NCBI RefSeq assembly: GCF_014836635.1
Contig: NZ_JACSQL010000007.1
Span: forward strand, 108,668-172,667
Reading direction: 5' to 3'
DNA: 64,000 nt
Source: Paenibacillus gallinarum
GTDB taxonomy: Bacteria; Bacillota; Bacilli; Paenibacillales; Paenibacillaceae
Notes under the pieces: generated by a model
Told to the model about the DNA's origin: nothing
Database searches by the model: none
Seen by the model: only the letters and a program-made list of their open reading frames with translations
In this document: positions 16,677 through 26,876 of the stretch, in pieces
Layout: each line of letters opens with the position of its first letter
Position numbering within the stretch: position 1 is the first letter of the stretch
Program-made: the position numbers and the translations under genes

Positions 16677-18648
16677 TTATTGGGTCTCCCAGTAATCACC
16701 AACTAGACCTTCAATAATACTTCCGCTAGCCCACGGCATGAGACAAAACCATGTACTGGCTGGGGAACCATCACTATATTTTTCGGTAACCAGTCCTTCA
16801 GAATGACAAAACCGTTCAGACATCCATCCTTTTTTTCCGAAATCAAATTCACCATCGTAACGATTATATGTTTGACATCCCCAGCGAACGGTATCCATCA
16901 AACGCAAATATAACATAAGGATCATCACGATTTTCGGTATAATAGTATAACTCATCTACAATACTGCTGGACATGGGATGAATATGTGGATTCGCTACTG
17001 AGGTTACACTGCCCCCACTGCTAGACCAGCCGAGCGTGCTAAGCGGAGGAGTTTTCACCGGCGAATTATAACAAAATTTGAAAGTAAACTCATAACAAAT
17101 AGCATCACGCATATGGTCTAGATACAGATCATCTTTCGTTAAAGCATGAAGATATCTGACTGCCCGGATGTAAGCTAAAATTCCTTCCGAATCCACAGCC
17201 TTCTCTGCATCCAATGGGGCACCGTAACATTCCATGCGTTTTACGTAAGTCTCATAATAGTGTTGTTCACTATCTTTAAGACTTTCTATATAGGACTCAT
17301 CTTCAGTTAGCCAGCTGTATTAAGCCATTGCAGCCAAGCACCAAGCACCGCTAAATGCGTCATATTCAAGCCCAGCACCTGTTTTTTCTGATAGGATGGT
17401 CGGATATTCATGGTCTGAATTCTTTGTTCGTTCTAATTTATCCAGAACATCTTTAGCGAAAATCAACCAGTCATCATGAGAAATACCTTTGATTCGTTTC
17501 TCATATTCGTATGCCTTCAAAATATAAAACATGGCTTGTCCTGAAAGGTAAGCAGAATGCCCCGGTGTGCGCATACCGTCAAACCACCATCCTTTGTTAC
17601 TCCATACACCATTATGGTAAGCACTATATGGGAGACCTGTCTTGGGATTAAGTGAGTTTTCAATAATATTTGTAATACAAGAAATCGCTTGCTCCCGCAT
17701 AGCCTTATCTCCCAGTCGCAGAGCTGCCATAAGTACAGGTGTAGCAATGGTTAGACCATTCGTCCAACTGATAGAAATAATTTTATTATATCTCCATCCT
17801 CCTGTTTGTTTATCTTCAAATACAAAAGCAGAATAATGGCGTTCCTCGGGAAGCCAAGCATATGTAAAAATTGCACTGGATAAATCACTGGCAGCTGTTT
17901 TAATGTCGCTTCCTTCCCTTGGCTGCTGATGATAACGATAATAAATATGTTCTAGCGCTGGATTGATACCAAGTTCTGATTCAGCTTCATATTCATACAG
18001 ATCTATCGTAAATTGAATCGTCTCTCCTGCCTGAATCTCAAAGCAATTGTCTTCAAGCGGCGCTCGTTCTTTGACTAGACGAGATTTAATAAAATGCAAT
18101 GGTGCGTTTTCATAACCAAGCGTATACCCTACTGTCCCTCGGTCAATAGAGCATGTATATCCGCCATACTGATAAAATTCACCTGTTTTGCCTGGGTACC
18201 ACTGCTGTTTCACTCCATCTTTCGTAATAAAATAAGGACTTGCACATAGTCCATAGACTTTTCCACTGTCATATACAAATGCAGCGGGATGCGACAAACG
18301 ATCACTTCTTACCATCCACCAAGAAGAGGAAGGCCTTCCTGGGTTCCCTGGTCTCAGTCTTGGAAACTCATTAGGAACATTCTGCGGAGCTTCTCCCCGG
18401 TTTAAACCATACATAAATGCAGGCAGAAAAAACCGAGGTTCCACCTTTTGAAACGGCAATTCTACATGGATTACACCCTGCCAGGGATTACTTTCTTCAT
18501 TGCATATTGTGATAAGTGCCTGGATCGGAAATTGTGGATTGCCTATATTTCTTTTTTTATTTATTTTTGCTGTCAGTCCGTTCTCTCGTATTTCTCTGTA
18601 TTCCTTACTATCACTTGATTTACTTCTTGCGGTTATAATGAATTCCAT
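16677..18648 (-). pseudogene. Disrupted glycosidase-like gene (one in-frame stop, one frameshift)
   Basis: Three colinear pieces make one ancestral protein of about 655 residues. The first 442 codons end in TAA at 17322-17320, but the same frame continues (YSWLTEDESYIESL...) to 16864. At a T3 run (16902-16900, minus strand) the frame must then move by one base to reach LMDTVRWGCQTYNRY and the true end at 16677. CAA to TAA and a one-base insertion would explain both. No signal peptide. Residues about 280-560 read like an alpha/alpha-barrel glycosidase (SWTNGLTIATPVLMAALRLG, KGWWFDGMRTPGHSAYLSG). I cannot name the family. Sequencing error at two places is the alternative. Confidence 0.75.
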
Positions 18649-18676
18649 GAGATCCTCCCATCCTCTAATCAGGAGA

Positions 18677-18716
18677 CTGGCTCACCAATCACTCATTTTC
18701 CTGAATTGGTAAGCCA
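18677..18716 (-). terminator. Hairpin between xynC and the disrupted gene
   Basis: Long stem CTGGCTCACCAAT / ATTGGTAAGCCAG with a single mismatch, but no T-run. It may be a weak terminator or a 3' mRNA-protecting hairpin just after the GH30 gene. Confidence 0.45.
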
Positions 18717-18734
18717 GCCATATTTTTAAGACAA

Positions 18735-20423
18735 TTAATACTGAGCAGATACTTCAATTTTATCGATATTTGGACCTTCTGTTCCTGTCGTTACCACCTT
18801 CACTATATTATTTCCACTGTTCATAGGAACCTGTATCGTTTTTTCGCCCCATGTTCCCCAAGCTCCCGTTGTGGAGAAAGGAACGTTACTTAATACCTTT
18901 GTTCCGTTAACATAGATATCAAGATTTCTAGTGCCAGACTCCAGTCCGTACCGAATTTTTATATTTTTCGTTCCTGTCACTGCGCAGTAAATCGAATTCC
19001 ACTGAAGTGCAGCGTTTGAGGCAGCACTAAAATTAACATATCCAGTTCCGCTGTATCCACTGTAGAGAGATTCGACTACAGCATCTGTCAACGTTGTACC
19101 AGACTCCGCTTCATAGGTTGTAGACTCACTTCCGCTGACACTTCCTAAATCAGCTGTAAATGTCATGACACTTCGAGCAGGCAGTTGAGCGGTAAAAGAA
19201 TGATTCGTTACCGTAATATCGGTACCTGCTGCCATGCTTCTGCTGCTGTCTGTAATCCATGTAGATACTTTGGAAGCAGTTCCATTTTGTAAATTAAATT
19301 TCTGGTTTATACTTGATGTCCCCCGGTTAACCGCTACAATTATGGCCTTATTGTTACCTTTGTAGGCAGAAATGAAAACATTCGTGTCTGGATTCTTAGT
19401 GGCATCGACTCTTATATATCCAGGACGGACAAATTTCGAAAAATGAGCCATACTGTATCCGCGTTTGCTAATGGTTCCATCTTCATTCATCGGACCATAT
19501 TGTCTGCGAATATACCACCATACATAGGCCTGAAAATCCGCTTCTACCATAGCCTGATGCATATGATAAGCAACATCCAGCGCCTCAGGCCAGAGATTTG
19601 CTGAGTTATTATTGCTGTTTGGGTAATACACTTCCGTCATCCAAAGATCTTTTCCTGCCCCTTTTTGTTTAAACAATGGATAGGCAAAGTCAGAAAAGTT
19701 TGTGCCATATGTGTGTGCGCCAAGAATATCCATATTAGCGAGAGCTTGCGGGTCATTCAATATGGGATCTGACATATTTTTAAGATAAGAAAATGACTCG
19801 GGAGCAATAACTTTACTCTGTATGGAGCCTGCATTCTCTTTCATAAAACGCAGTATTTCTTGAGGTGTCCACCAGGTCCAATCATGAGCATAATCCGGTT
19901 CATTTTGTACAGAGATCGCGTACAAATCCACACCGTTTTCTTTCATATAAGATACAAAATCATTTAGATGCTGTGCATATGCGGCGTATTTATCATACTT
20001 AAGCCGCTTTGCATTTGTATCTCCATTTCGATTGAAAGTCTCTATCATATCACTAGGAGGGTTCCATGGCGACGCAAAAACAATAGCTCCTTGTTCGATG
20101 GCACGTTTCGCAGTTGGTAATTCTTTGTACCAATTGTTTCTGTTTTCATCTACATAAATTCGTAGTATAGAAAAACCCAGTTGATTTACTCCGTTCCCAA
20201 ACGCAGTATCTCTTTGAGCAGCAGTTAAATCGCCGATCCATACGGGGTGATTAATCCCTCCGAAGCCCCGGATGACTTGTTTTTCAGAAGAAAAATTAAC
20301 ATTTACATCACTTGCAGCAAATACTTTCTGATGGTCTGAAAAGGAAAATAGAAGTTGCATCACAGAAGCAAAAACAAGCAGTGCACAAATTGATTTTTTA
20401 GTAAGTGAACTCAATTTTATCAT
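18735..20423 (-). CDS. xynC: Secreted GH30 glucuronoxylanase with C-terminal CBM
   Basis: A 562-residue enzyme: signal peptide (KKSICALLVFASVMQLLFSF...FAAS), GH30 subfamily 8 catalytic domain (about 40-430) and a CBM6/35-like beta-sandwich (about 437-562, beginning TYEAESGTTL and ending GPNIDKIEV). Catalytic acid/base E175 (SVQNEPDY) and nucleophile E264 (WMTEVYYPN) are present, and R306-R307 in YIRRQYGPM correspond to the residues that bind the glucuronic acid side chain in B. subtilis XynC. It cuts glucuronoxylan near each GlcA branch. B. subtilis XynC lacks the CBM. A terminator precedes it, so it probably has its own promoter. Confidence 0.95.
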   Translation of the reverse strand: MIKLSSLTKKSICALLVFASVMQLLFSFSDHQKVFAASDVNVNFSSEKQVIRGFGGINHPVWIGDLTAAQRDTAFGNGVNQLGFSILRIYVDENRNNWYKELPTAKRAIEQGAIVFASPWNPPSDMIETFNRNGDTNAKRLKYDKYAAYAQHLNDFVSYMKENGVDLYAISVQNEPDYAHDWTWWTPQEILRFMKENAGSIQSKVIAPESFSYLKNMSDPILNDPQALANMDILGAHTYGTNFSDFAYPLFKQKGAGKDLWMTEVYYPNSNNNSANLWPEALDVAYHMHQAMVEADFQAYVWWYIRRQYGPMNEDGTISKRGYSMAHFSKFVRPGYIRVDATKNPDTNVFISAYKGNNKAIIVAVNRGTSSINQKFNLQNGTASKVSTWITDSSRSMAAGTDITVTNHSFTAQLPARSVMTFTADLGSVSGSESTTYEAESGTTLTDAVVESLYSGYSGTGYVNFSAASNAALQWNSIYCAVTGTKNIKIRYGLESGTRNLDIYVNGTKVLSNVPFSTTGAWGTWGEKTIQVPMNSGNNIVKVVTTGTEGPNIDKIEVSAQY

Positions 20424-20463
20424 TCCCTCTCTAAATAAATTTGCGAAGTAAACTTGTTTTAAT

Positions 20464-20516
20464 AAAAAGCAGTCCGCTCGAAGTTATAACTAGACTCCGC
20501 TCGGACTGCTTTTTTA
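20464..20516 (-). terminator. Intrinsic terminator of the 21 kb binding-protein gene
   Basis: Stem arms AAAAAGCAGTCCG and CGGACTGCTTTTT about 25 bases apart, T-run on both strands. It separates the binding-protein gene from xynC. Confidence 0.85.
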
Positions 20517-20532
20517 CGTGGGTTATACTATT

Positions 20533-21918
20533 TTACTTTTTCCAGACTTCATCAATTGCCGCTTGGAACGGTTCTTTGTATTTCTCAACAACCGTTGATA
20601 CAGAAACGCCTTCTAGAATTTCACCGCCAAATTCATAATAAGGCATGCTAGGATAACCATCAATGGTATCAATTACTTTAATGCTTTCTCCCGCATTACG
20701 GGCATTGTTCAGATCGTCCTCATTACTGAACATCGTCTCGAATCTAGATTGTTTCGGATAATCGTACATGGATTCAAACTCATGCATTTTCTCATAAATA
20801 TAGACGATTTGATCAGGATTTTCGATAGCACTTGGAACGGTTAAATAGTTAGGTATGGTGTTGTGAGAGTGATATCCGGTAGCACTTGGTCCTTTAGGGA
20901 ACGGCAAGAATCCGATATCATAATCCGGCATATCTTTTGCGAAATTTTCTATTTCATAATCACTGCTCGCAACCATTAAAGTATTACCTTGACGGAAAAA
21001 CTGTCCTGGTTCAGTCCAGTCTCCTCCTTCTGTCGGTCTTGCAACGGACTCCGTAGCAAGTGTAGACAAGAAGTTTAATACTTCTAATGTTTTTGGATCC
21101 TCCAGATTTTGTTTATCACCATCAACCAAGTTAGCTTCATTTGCGGCCATAGCCTGAACAAGAATAGAAGCAGTAGCTAGCCCCCAAATATCCAATTTCC
21201 CGTCATTGTTGGAATCTTTGTTCGCTTCTTTAGCGACCTGTATAAAGGTTTCCCAATTCCAGTTGTCATCGTTAACATAATCTTGTAATGGCTTCATTCC
21301 TAACTGATTCATCAACGTACGATTGTAAAAAACACCGGAAGAAGCTCCATTAATTCCTGTTCTAAATCCGTAGCCTCTTCCTTCAAATTGCGAGTATTCG
21401 TTCGTGTACTGCTGAATAAACACCTTTTCGTTCTTGGTGTATTCATCTACCGGGTGGAATAAATCCTGCTTAACCAGTGTCGGAATCATCCAAGGTCTAG
21501 CTACCCTGATAATATCTCCGAGAGGTTCGCCGGCTACGAGCGATGCAGTTACTTTATCTTGATATTCGCCAAAATCGACTACAACATATTCGATTTTAAA
21601 ATTATGTTTTTCCATTAACGCATCCAAGTTTTTCTTCACTTCAATACTGTCTGGGTTGTCTTCCTTTACCGATTCATCGTACCAAGATACCCATTTAAGT
21701 GTCCGGCCGCCCATGTCAAAATCCATTTCAGGTGTCCCGGTGGCTTCTTCCTCTTCTACTGCTGCTTCGTTATCTTTGTTCGTAGCTTCTGTTCCCGTTT
21801 CAGTACTTACTTTTTCCGGTTCTGGTTCAGAAGCCGTGCCTCCGCCAGCACTGCTGCATGCTACGATGAACACAAGCAGAAAACAACAAAGCAGCATTCC
21901 CATTTTACGCATCCACAT
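20533..21918 (-). CDS. Sugar ABC transporter solute-binding lipoprotein
   Basis: A 461-residue family-1 extracellular solute-binding protein. Signal and lipobox IVACSS, then an acidic linker rich in E/T and the binding domain (about 65-461). It contains an EF-hand-like loop DSNNDGKLDIWG and VARPTEGGDWTEPGQFF. It is clearly paralogous to the binding protein at 40584-41963: same TPEMDFDMGGRT opening, YVNDDNWNWETFIQVAKEAN versus YVNEDNWNWDTFIQVAKEAN, same end pattern. No permease genes adjoin it, so it may share the permeases of the 29-37 kb operon. AGGGGGGAT sets the start 30 bases inside the open frame. 26 bases after the esterase. Confidence 0.92.
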   Translation of the reverse strand: MWMRKMGMLLCCFLLVFIVACSSAGGGTASEPEPEKVSTETGTEATNKDNEAAVEEEEATGTPEMDFDMGGRTLKWVSWYDESVKEDNPDSIEVKKNLDALMEKHNFKIEYVVVDFGEYQDKVTASLVAGEPLGDIIRVARPWMIPTLVKQDLFHPVDEYTKNEKVFIQQYTNEYSQFEGRGYGFRTGINGASSGVFYNRTLMNQLGMKPLQDYVNDDNWNWETFIQVAKEANKDSNNDGKLDIWGLATASILVQAMAANEANLVDGDKQNLEDPKTLEVLNFLSTLATESVARPTEGGDWTEPGQFFRQGNTLMVASSDYEIENFAKDMPDYDIGFLPFPKGPSATGYHSHNTIPNYLTVPSAIENPDQIVYIYEKMHEFESMYDYPKQSRFETMFSNEDDLNNARNAGESIKVIDTIDGYPSMPYYEFGGEILEGVSVSTVVEKYKEPFQAAIDEVWKK

Positions 21919-21944
21919 GTTTATCCCCCCTATAATTGACAACC

Positions 21945-22763
21945 TCAAGATATAGCGCTTTCATTTCTTGATTCTATAGCCCATTTCAACGCATCAGCTA
22001 TATAGTCATTCCAAAAATCCCATGTATGAGCACCTGAAGTTTCGACATATGTATGATCGACATCTTCGCTCAATAAAAATTGATGCAACCGCTGGTTGAC
22101 ATGAAGTAAAAAATCTTCCGTTCCACAAGCCAAGTACATTCGCGGTATATCTAACTCTTCTTTTTTAAGACAGCGGATCAGCTCCTCCGGATCTTTATCA
22201 CTTCCAAGAACAAGACTGAGATCGCCAAATACACTTTTGTAATAATCGTAACTAGCGATTCCATTGTGAACGTCTGGTCGCATATCAGGTAATGAGTATG
22301 GCAACAACGCTGACGATAAGGCAATAATCCCTCCAAAATGCTCAGCATACTTCAGTCCATTACGTATGGCACCATATCCGCCCATTGATAGCCCGCCGAT
22401 AAAGGTATCCTCTCGCTCAGATGATATCGGGAACATACGCCGAGTAAATTGTACGAGTTCACGTCCAATATATTCCCCAAGCCATTCTTCTCTCTCTTCA
22501 TTATCGAGATAGAACTTATTCTCTCCCGCAGGCATAAACACGGCCACATGATGTCGTTCGGAAAGTTCTCGTATCCTCGAATAACTAAGCCAATCCGTAT
22601 GGCTTCCGCAATAACCATGAAGTAAATACAAGGATTTCAGACCCTTTATGTTCTCTTTTGAACCCGAATTCTCCTCTGACGTTTGATCAAGTGGCAACAA
22701 TGCATTGAAAGTCACCTCTCTTTTCATACACTTCGAAAAGAAGTTGATTTGCATTACAGCCAT
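21945..22763 (-). CDS. Alpha/beta-hydrolase esterase (CE1/esterase D-like)
   Basis: A 272-residue cytoplasmic esterase with no signal peptide. Nucleophile S126 in GGLSMGGYGA, oxyanion-region LYLLHGYCGSHTDW, catalytic Asp in CGTEDFLL and His in SGAHTWDFW. This is the tributyrin/acetyl-xylan esterase type. Between a cytoplasmic xylanase and a sugar-binding protein it plausibly removes acetyl or feruloyl groups from imported xylo-oligosaccharides. AAAGGAG 7 bases upstream fixes the start at 22763. Confidence 0.88.
   Translation of the reverse strand: MAVMQINFFSKCMKREVTFNALLPLDQTSEENSGSKENIKGLKSLYLLHGYCGSHTDWLSYSRIRELSERHHVAVFMPAGENKFYLDNEEREEWLGEYIGRELVQFTRRMFPISSEREDTFIGGLSMGGYGAIRNGLKYAEHFGGIIALSSALLPYSLPDMRPDVHNGIASYDYYKSVFGDLSLVLGSDKDPEELIRCLKKEELDIPRMYLACGTEDFLLHVNQRLHQFLLSEDVDHTYVETSGAHTWDFWNDYIADALKWAIESRNESAIS
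21950..21964 (-). promoter_or_regulatory. cre-like site before the 21 kb binding-protein gene
   Basis: Minus strand ATGAAAGCGCTATAT matches cre except one fixed C. It lies in the last codons of the esterase gene, about 30 bases before the binding-protein start. A very similar site precedes the paralogue at 42001. Confidence 0.4.
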
Positions 22764-22855
22764 ATATTCGCTCCTTTCATGAATAGATATCATTAAAATT
22801 CAGCAATATTCACAAGTCTTTTATCCGTCTATCTTGTAATCCCTATCCTATTATC

Positions 22856-23881
22856 TTAGGATTGCACAGCATCAATTACATCCCAATAGGAAGCTTTCGG
22901 ATTATGCTGTGTATCAAAGAGAAACGGCCAGTTTTTACGATTACGGACAGGAAAATGATCCAGCCAGGTGTAATCATCCGCGGCGCCCCAAAAAGTAACG
23001 GAAGTGATGTGATCACTGTACTCCTTAAATAATCGGAAGAATTGTGCATAACGCTCAGCTTGAAGTTCAAGCATCTCTTCCGTTGGTGCAGTGAGATCCG
23101 TCCTCTTATCTTCATGAGCAAATAGAGAGACGTCCATTTCCGTAATATGAAGCTTCATTCCGAGACTCGCATATCGTTCAATTGCTTCCCTTATGTGATC
23201 CAGCGTCGGATGTAACAGGTTCCAGTGTGCTTGCAGACCAACGCCATGAATTGGAACCCCTTGTTCTATCAGCGACTTAACAAGTGTATATATTTTTTCT
23301 CGCTTTTCAGGTACAGATTCGTTGTAATCGTTATAGAACAAGAGCGCATCCGGGTCCGCTTTATGTGCATATTCGAATGCTTTTGCAATAAAGTCTTCAC
23401 CGATCATATCAAGCCATTTAGACTTACGCAGTATTTGTTCGCCACTGTCTGATACGGCTTCGTTTACAACATCCCAGGCATAAATACTTCCTTTGTAGCG
23501 TCCAACTACCTCATCGATGTGAGATTTCATTCTTGTGAGTAAGGTTTCCCGGTCAGCTCTGCCTCCCGAATGATTCTCGAATACCCAATCCGGAGTTTGA
23601 TTATGCCACACAAGGGTATGACCTCTGACTGCCATGTTGTTCTCCATTGCAAAAGCAACTAGCTGATCTGCTTTTTCAAATGTATACCTTCCCTCCTCTG
23701 GCTGAACTCTTTCAAATTTCATTTCATTCTCTGCTGTTACACTATTGAAGTGCTGTGACAACAGATCTTTTTGTGTAATTAATGACATCGGATTAACAGC
23801 CGCTCCAATGTGAAACAGTTCTCTATAAACCTCATGGAGCTTTGGTATGGCTACTTTCTGATCGACTGTCTGATCTGCCAA
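22856..23881 (-). CDS. Cytoplasmic GH10 endo-1,4-beta-xylanase
   Basis: A 341-residue GH10 enzyme consisting of the catalytic barrel alone. Acid/base E141 (WDVVNEAVSD), nucleophile E248 (LHITEMDVS), and the family patterns AVRGHTLVWHNQTPDWV and FWGAADDYTWLD. It has no signal peptide or binding module, as in the intracellular GH10 enzymes of Geobacillus and Paenibacillus that cut imported short xylo-oligosaccharides and aldouronates. TTG start with AGAGGGGG upstream. Its promoter region carries the CAGGTTGTT element shared with two other operons. Confidence 0.95.
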   Translation of the reverse strand: MADQTVDQKVAIPKLHEVYRELFHIGAAVNPMSLITQKDLLSQHFNSVTAENEMKFERVQPEEGRYTFEKADQLVAFAMENNMAVRGHTLVWHNQTPDWVFENHSGGRADRETLLTRMKSHIDEVVGRYKGSIYAWDVVNEAVSDSGEQILRKSKWLDMIGEDFIAKAFEYAHKADPDALLFYNDYNESVPEKREKIYTLVKSLIEQGVPIHGVGLQAHWNLLHPTLDHIREAIERYASLGMKLHITEMDVSLFAHEDKRTDLTAPTEEMLELQAERYAQFFRLFKEYSDHITSVTFWGAADDYTWLDHFPVRNRKNWPFLFDTQHNPKASYWDVIDAVQS

Positions 23882-23964
23882 TTTTGCTGACCCCCTCTAT
23901 ACTCATTCAGAATTGGATGACTGGCGCAGTAGGTGGATTGTTCTCCTCAAAAGCTTAGCTTTTG

Positions 23965-23984
23965 CTATTATTTACAACAACCTG
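23965..23984 (-). promoter_or_regulatory. CAGGTTGTT element, GH10 promoter
   Basis: Minus strand CAGGTTGTT (23984-23976), 5 bases, then TAATAG (23970-23965) as a possible -10. The same nonamer and spacing occur before the genes starting at 41963 and about 50205. The upstream half-site seen at those two is not convincing here. Confidence 0.45.
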
Positions 23985-24041
23985 TTAAACGGTAGTATTT
24001 CTAAGCACAAATGAGTGAGATCCATACTTTCACAGGTTTTT

Positions 24042-26351
24042 TTAATTGCTATGATCTTCTATCCCAATAAGATAGGTTTCATTTGCCAGTGTATCGAAAC
24101 GAATCACATCTCCCATCCTTACCGTTTCGATGTTTGTCCCCGTTTCTGTCCTAACCGTTAAATGATGTCCTTCACTTCGAACTCGGCATACTGCGCTGAA
24201 TTTTGTACGGATGACAGCCTGCAGAAGAATGGTGTCTTTCCATTGAATAGTAACTTCGAATCCTCCCCGTGCCCGCAGACCGGAAACCGTTCCTGATGTC
24301 CATGCTTGCGGCAAGGCAGGAAGCAAATCAATGATCCCTTCATGGCTTTGCAGTAACATCTCCGCAATACCGGCTGTCCCGCCAAAGTTCCCGTCAATTT
24401 GAAATGGGGGATGGTTATCAAGCAGATTCGGCAGTGTTGAATCACGTAATAGGGCGGAAATATTACGATAAGCTTCCTCTCCATCGCGGAGTCTTGCCCA
24501 CATATTGATGATCCAAGCCCGGCTCCATCCCGTATGTCCTCCACCAAAAGAAAGCCTGCGATGTAACGTCGCACGAGCGGCCTCAGACCATTCTGGCGTA
24601 CTTCCCGGAGTGATCCTGGAGCCGGGATGAAGTGCAAATAGATGAGAGATATGCCGGTGACCAGGCTCCACTTCTTCATAGTCTTCCATCCATTCCTGCA
24701 GCTGTCCGTGACGACCGATTTCCGGCTGAGGCAGACATGATCGCACGTTACGAAACCGTTCACGCAGTGCATGATCGATATCTAGCAGCTCAGTTGCTTC
24801 AATACACGCCCCAAATAAATGGTCAAGGATTTGGCTGTCCATGGAAGGGGCGATACATAGTGCACCTGTCTCACCACTTGGTAGACGATATTTGTTTTCT
24901 GGCGAGACAGATGGGGATGTCACTAGCTTTCCATCCGAAGTTTCTGTCAGATAATCCAGAAAGAAGACCGCTGACTCCTTCATTGTTTCATATGATTTTA
25001 AGAGAAAAGCTCGGTCTAATGTATAGCGATAATGCTCCCATAGATGGAGACATAACCACGCCGCTCCCATAGGCCAGATCGTCGAAGATATCCAAATGTC
25101 TTGAGGTGCCGTATCTCCCCACAGATCCGTATTATGATGAGCAACAAATCCACCGCAGCCGTACATTTGGCGCGCTGTCACCCTTCCATTTGGACGCATC
25201 TTCTCTATCAAATCAAATAAAGGCTCGTGACATTCAGCTAGATTGCACATTTCTGCCGGCCAGTAATTCATTTGAGTATTAATGTTAATCGTATATTTGG
25301 AATCCCATGGCGGCGTAAAATGTTCATTCCAGACCCCTTGCAAATTGGCAGGCAATGAACCCGGTCTACTACTTGAAATAAGCAAGTAGCGCCCGTATTG
25401 AAAATAGAGCTCTACTAAACCAAGATCCTCCATTCCTTGCTGAAGTGCAGCCATTCGCACATCCGTAGGCCGGTTGTCAGCAGGTTCACCTGCTTTGGCA
25501 AACGTTAGGGAGACTCGCTTGAACAAACGTTGATAGTCAGCAATGTGCATTAGCCGCAGTTGTTCAAAACCTTTCTGTTTCGCTTCTCTCACCGTATTCC
25601 GACAATAGGATTCTGGGTTCTCATATCGATAGGTTGTTCCAGCTGAGACGAGAATGACCGCTTCATCTGCTTGATCGACGAGAAGAAACTCCCCGCATTT
25701 CCTGACCTCTCCCCCGCTGATCTGTACTTCGACGACTGAACATATTTGAATTCCGTCCGGACCTCCGGTGCCGGCTTTCATGATAAGCCGGCCTTCTGCT
25801 TCCGTATGTAGACTATCAATGAATCTTTGTCGTCCCCGTGTAAACCGGAGTCTGAACGATACCGCTCTTGTTTGATCAGCTTTGATTCGCACGGCAATGA
25901 CCTCATCAGGAAAACTCGCCAAATGCTCTCTTTCGTAACGTATGCCACGCCATTCATAATGTACGGTAGATATACTGTGCTCAAGGTCAAGCTCTCTCCG
26001 GTAATTGACAACTTCCGATTCATCATGACCAAATTCGATAGTAAGATCACCCAGCGGTTCATAGTGGCGCTGGCTCTCCGGCGTTCCGGGTAAGGACATC
26101 GCAGCCAGTTTCTCAGCTTCGCTAAGACGTCCCTCATGAAGCAACTCGCGAATCTTCGGAAGATGATGGAGCGCATCGGAATTGTTACGGTCCATTGGTC
26201 CTCCAGACCATACGGAATCTTCATTCAATTGGATTCGTTCCACGCGAGTCCGTCCGAAGATCATAGCTCCGAGCTTTCCGCTTCCGATCGGCAATGCTTC
26301 GTTCCAGCTATCCGCAGCTTTTTCATACCAAAGTTTCAGCGTTCCATTCAT
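24042..26351 (-). CDS. GH95 alpha-L-fucosidase/galactosidase-like enzyme
   Basis: A 769-residue GH95 glycosidase, full length, without signal peptide. N-terminal beta-domain ([32 protein letters not shown]), then the alpha/alpha barrel with [61 protein letters not shown] and NGFGG-type [18 protein letters not shown]95 members release alpha-L-fucose or alpha-L-galactose, for example from xyloglucan side chains. The sugar cannot be decided from sequence. GAAAGGGG supports the ATG. It follows the DUF1854 gene by 27 bases, so it lies in an operon with the ABC exporter. Confidence 0.9.
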   Translation of the reverse strand: MNGTLKLWYEKAADSWNEALPIGSGKLGAMIFGRTRVERIQLNEDSVWSGGPMDRNNSDALHHLPKIRELLHEGRLSEAEKLAAMSLPGTPESQRHYEPLGDLTIEFGHDESEVVNYRRELDLEHSISTVHYEWRGIRYEREHLASFPDEVIAVRIKADQTRAVSFRLRFTRGRQRFIDSLHTEAEGRLIMKAGTGGPDGIQICSVVEVQISGGEVRKCGEFLLVDQADEAVILVSAGTTYRYENPESYCRNTVREAKQKGFEQLRLMHIADYQRLFKRVSLTFAKAGEPADNRPTDVRMAALQQGMEDLGLVELYFQYGRYLLISSSRPGSLPANLQGVWNEHFTPPWDSKYTININTQMNYWPAEMCNLAECHEPLFDLIEKMRPNGRVTARQMYGCGGFVAHHNTDLWGDTAPQDIWISSTIWPMGAAWLCLHLWEHYRYTLDRAFLLKSYETMKESAVFFLDYLTETSDGKLVTSPSVSPENKYRLPSGETGALCIAPSMDSQILDHLFGACIEATELLDIDHALRERFRNVRSCLPQPEIGRHGQLQEWMEDYEEVEPGHRHISHLFALHPGSRITPGSTPEWSEAARATLHRRLSFGGGHTGWSRAWIINMWARLRDGEEAYRNISALLRDSTLPNLLDNHPPFQIDGNFGGTAGIAEMLLQSHEGIIDLLPALPQAWTSGTVSGLRARGGFEVTIQWKDTILLQAVIRTKFSAVCRVRSEGHHLTVRTETGTNIETVRMGDVIRFDTLANETYLIGIEDHSN

Positions 26352-26378
26352 CGATTCGTACCCCTTTCATCATGAGGA

Positions 26379-26876
26379 TTAGATGATTTCTTGAAGCTGT
26401 TTCTGGCTGTGAGAATCTAACATCCGCCAATCCTTGATTTCACATCGTTTTCCATTCATATCTGTTATAATAATCCAGCCTTCTCCTGGATATAGAAGAT
26501 GTTCATGGAGATTTCGCATCACCATTCGAGTCGGTCCTAAGTTCGTTTGTAACTCCCATAGCCATAAACCGGATTTGTTTTTCACACTGTCTATGCGTGT
26601 CACTTTTGGCAAGAAGTAACGAAGTTCAAGCTCTTCTTTCAGTACGCACGCACTTTCCTTGTCCAGCTCCTCAATCTCGCGGACAATACCAAGTTCTTCG
26701 TCCTCAGCATTTCGGATGGAGATATAGGAAGAATCATATTGAAATGGGAAACAGCGATAGACGATAAGTTCATCGTAATATTTCTCATTCACCGTCCCCT
26801 GTATGACCCCTCCCTTGTTTCTCGAGAGGTTAATATCCTGCTGTCTTAGCAGCCGAATATCATAATGTTCAGCCAT
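26379..26876 (-). CDS. DUF1854 family protein
   Basis: A 165-residue protein of the DUF1854 type: YDELIVYRCFPFQYDSSYIS, EELGIVREIEELDKES, LRYFLPKVTRI, GPTRMVMRN and LLYPGEGWIIITDMNGKR. Family function is unknown. Members occur beside an ABC exporter of the kind encoded just upstream, and here the start ATG overlaps the end of that gene by 8 bases, so translation is coupled. A role as regulatory or accessory subunit of the exporter is inference. Confidence 0.75.
   Translation of the reverse strand: MAEHYDIRLLRQQDINLSRNKGGVIQGTVNEKYYDELIVYRCFPFQYDSSYISIRNAEDEELGIVREIEELDKESACVLKEELELRYFLPKVTRIDSVKNKSGLWLWELQTNLGPTRMVMRNLHEHLLYPGEGWIIITDMNGKRCEIKDWRMLDSHSQKQLQEII

Noticed and set aside
21925..21948. 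GAGGTTGTC before the 21 kb binding-protein gene as a fourth copy of the CAGGTTGTT element
   Set aside because: Two mismatches, no second half-site, and a transcript from it would start almost at the ribosome site.
23950..23964. AAAAGCTTAGCTTTT palindrome as terminator of the GH95 gene
   Set aside because: Short AT-rich stem with no T-run on the minus strand; more likely the 5' end of the GH10 message.
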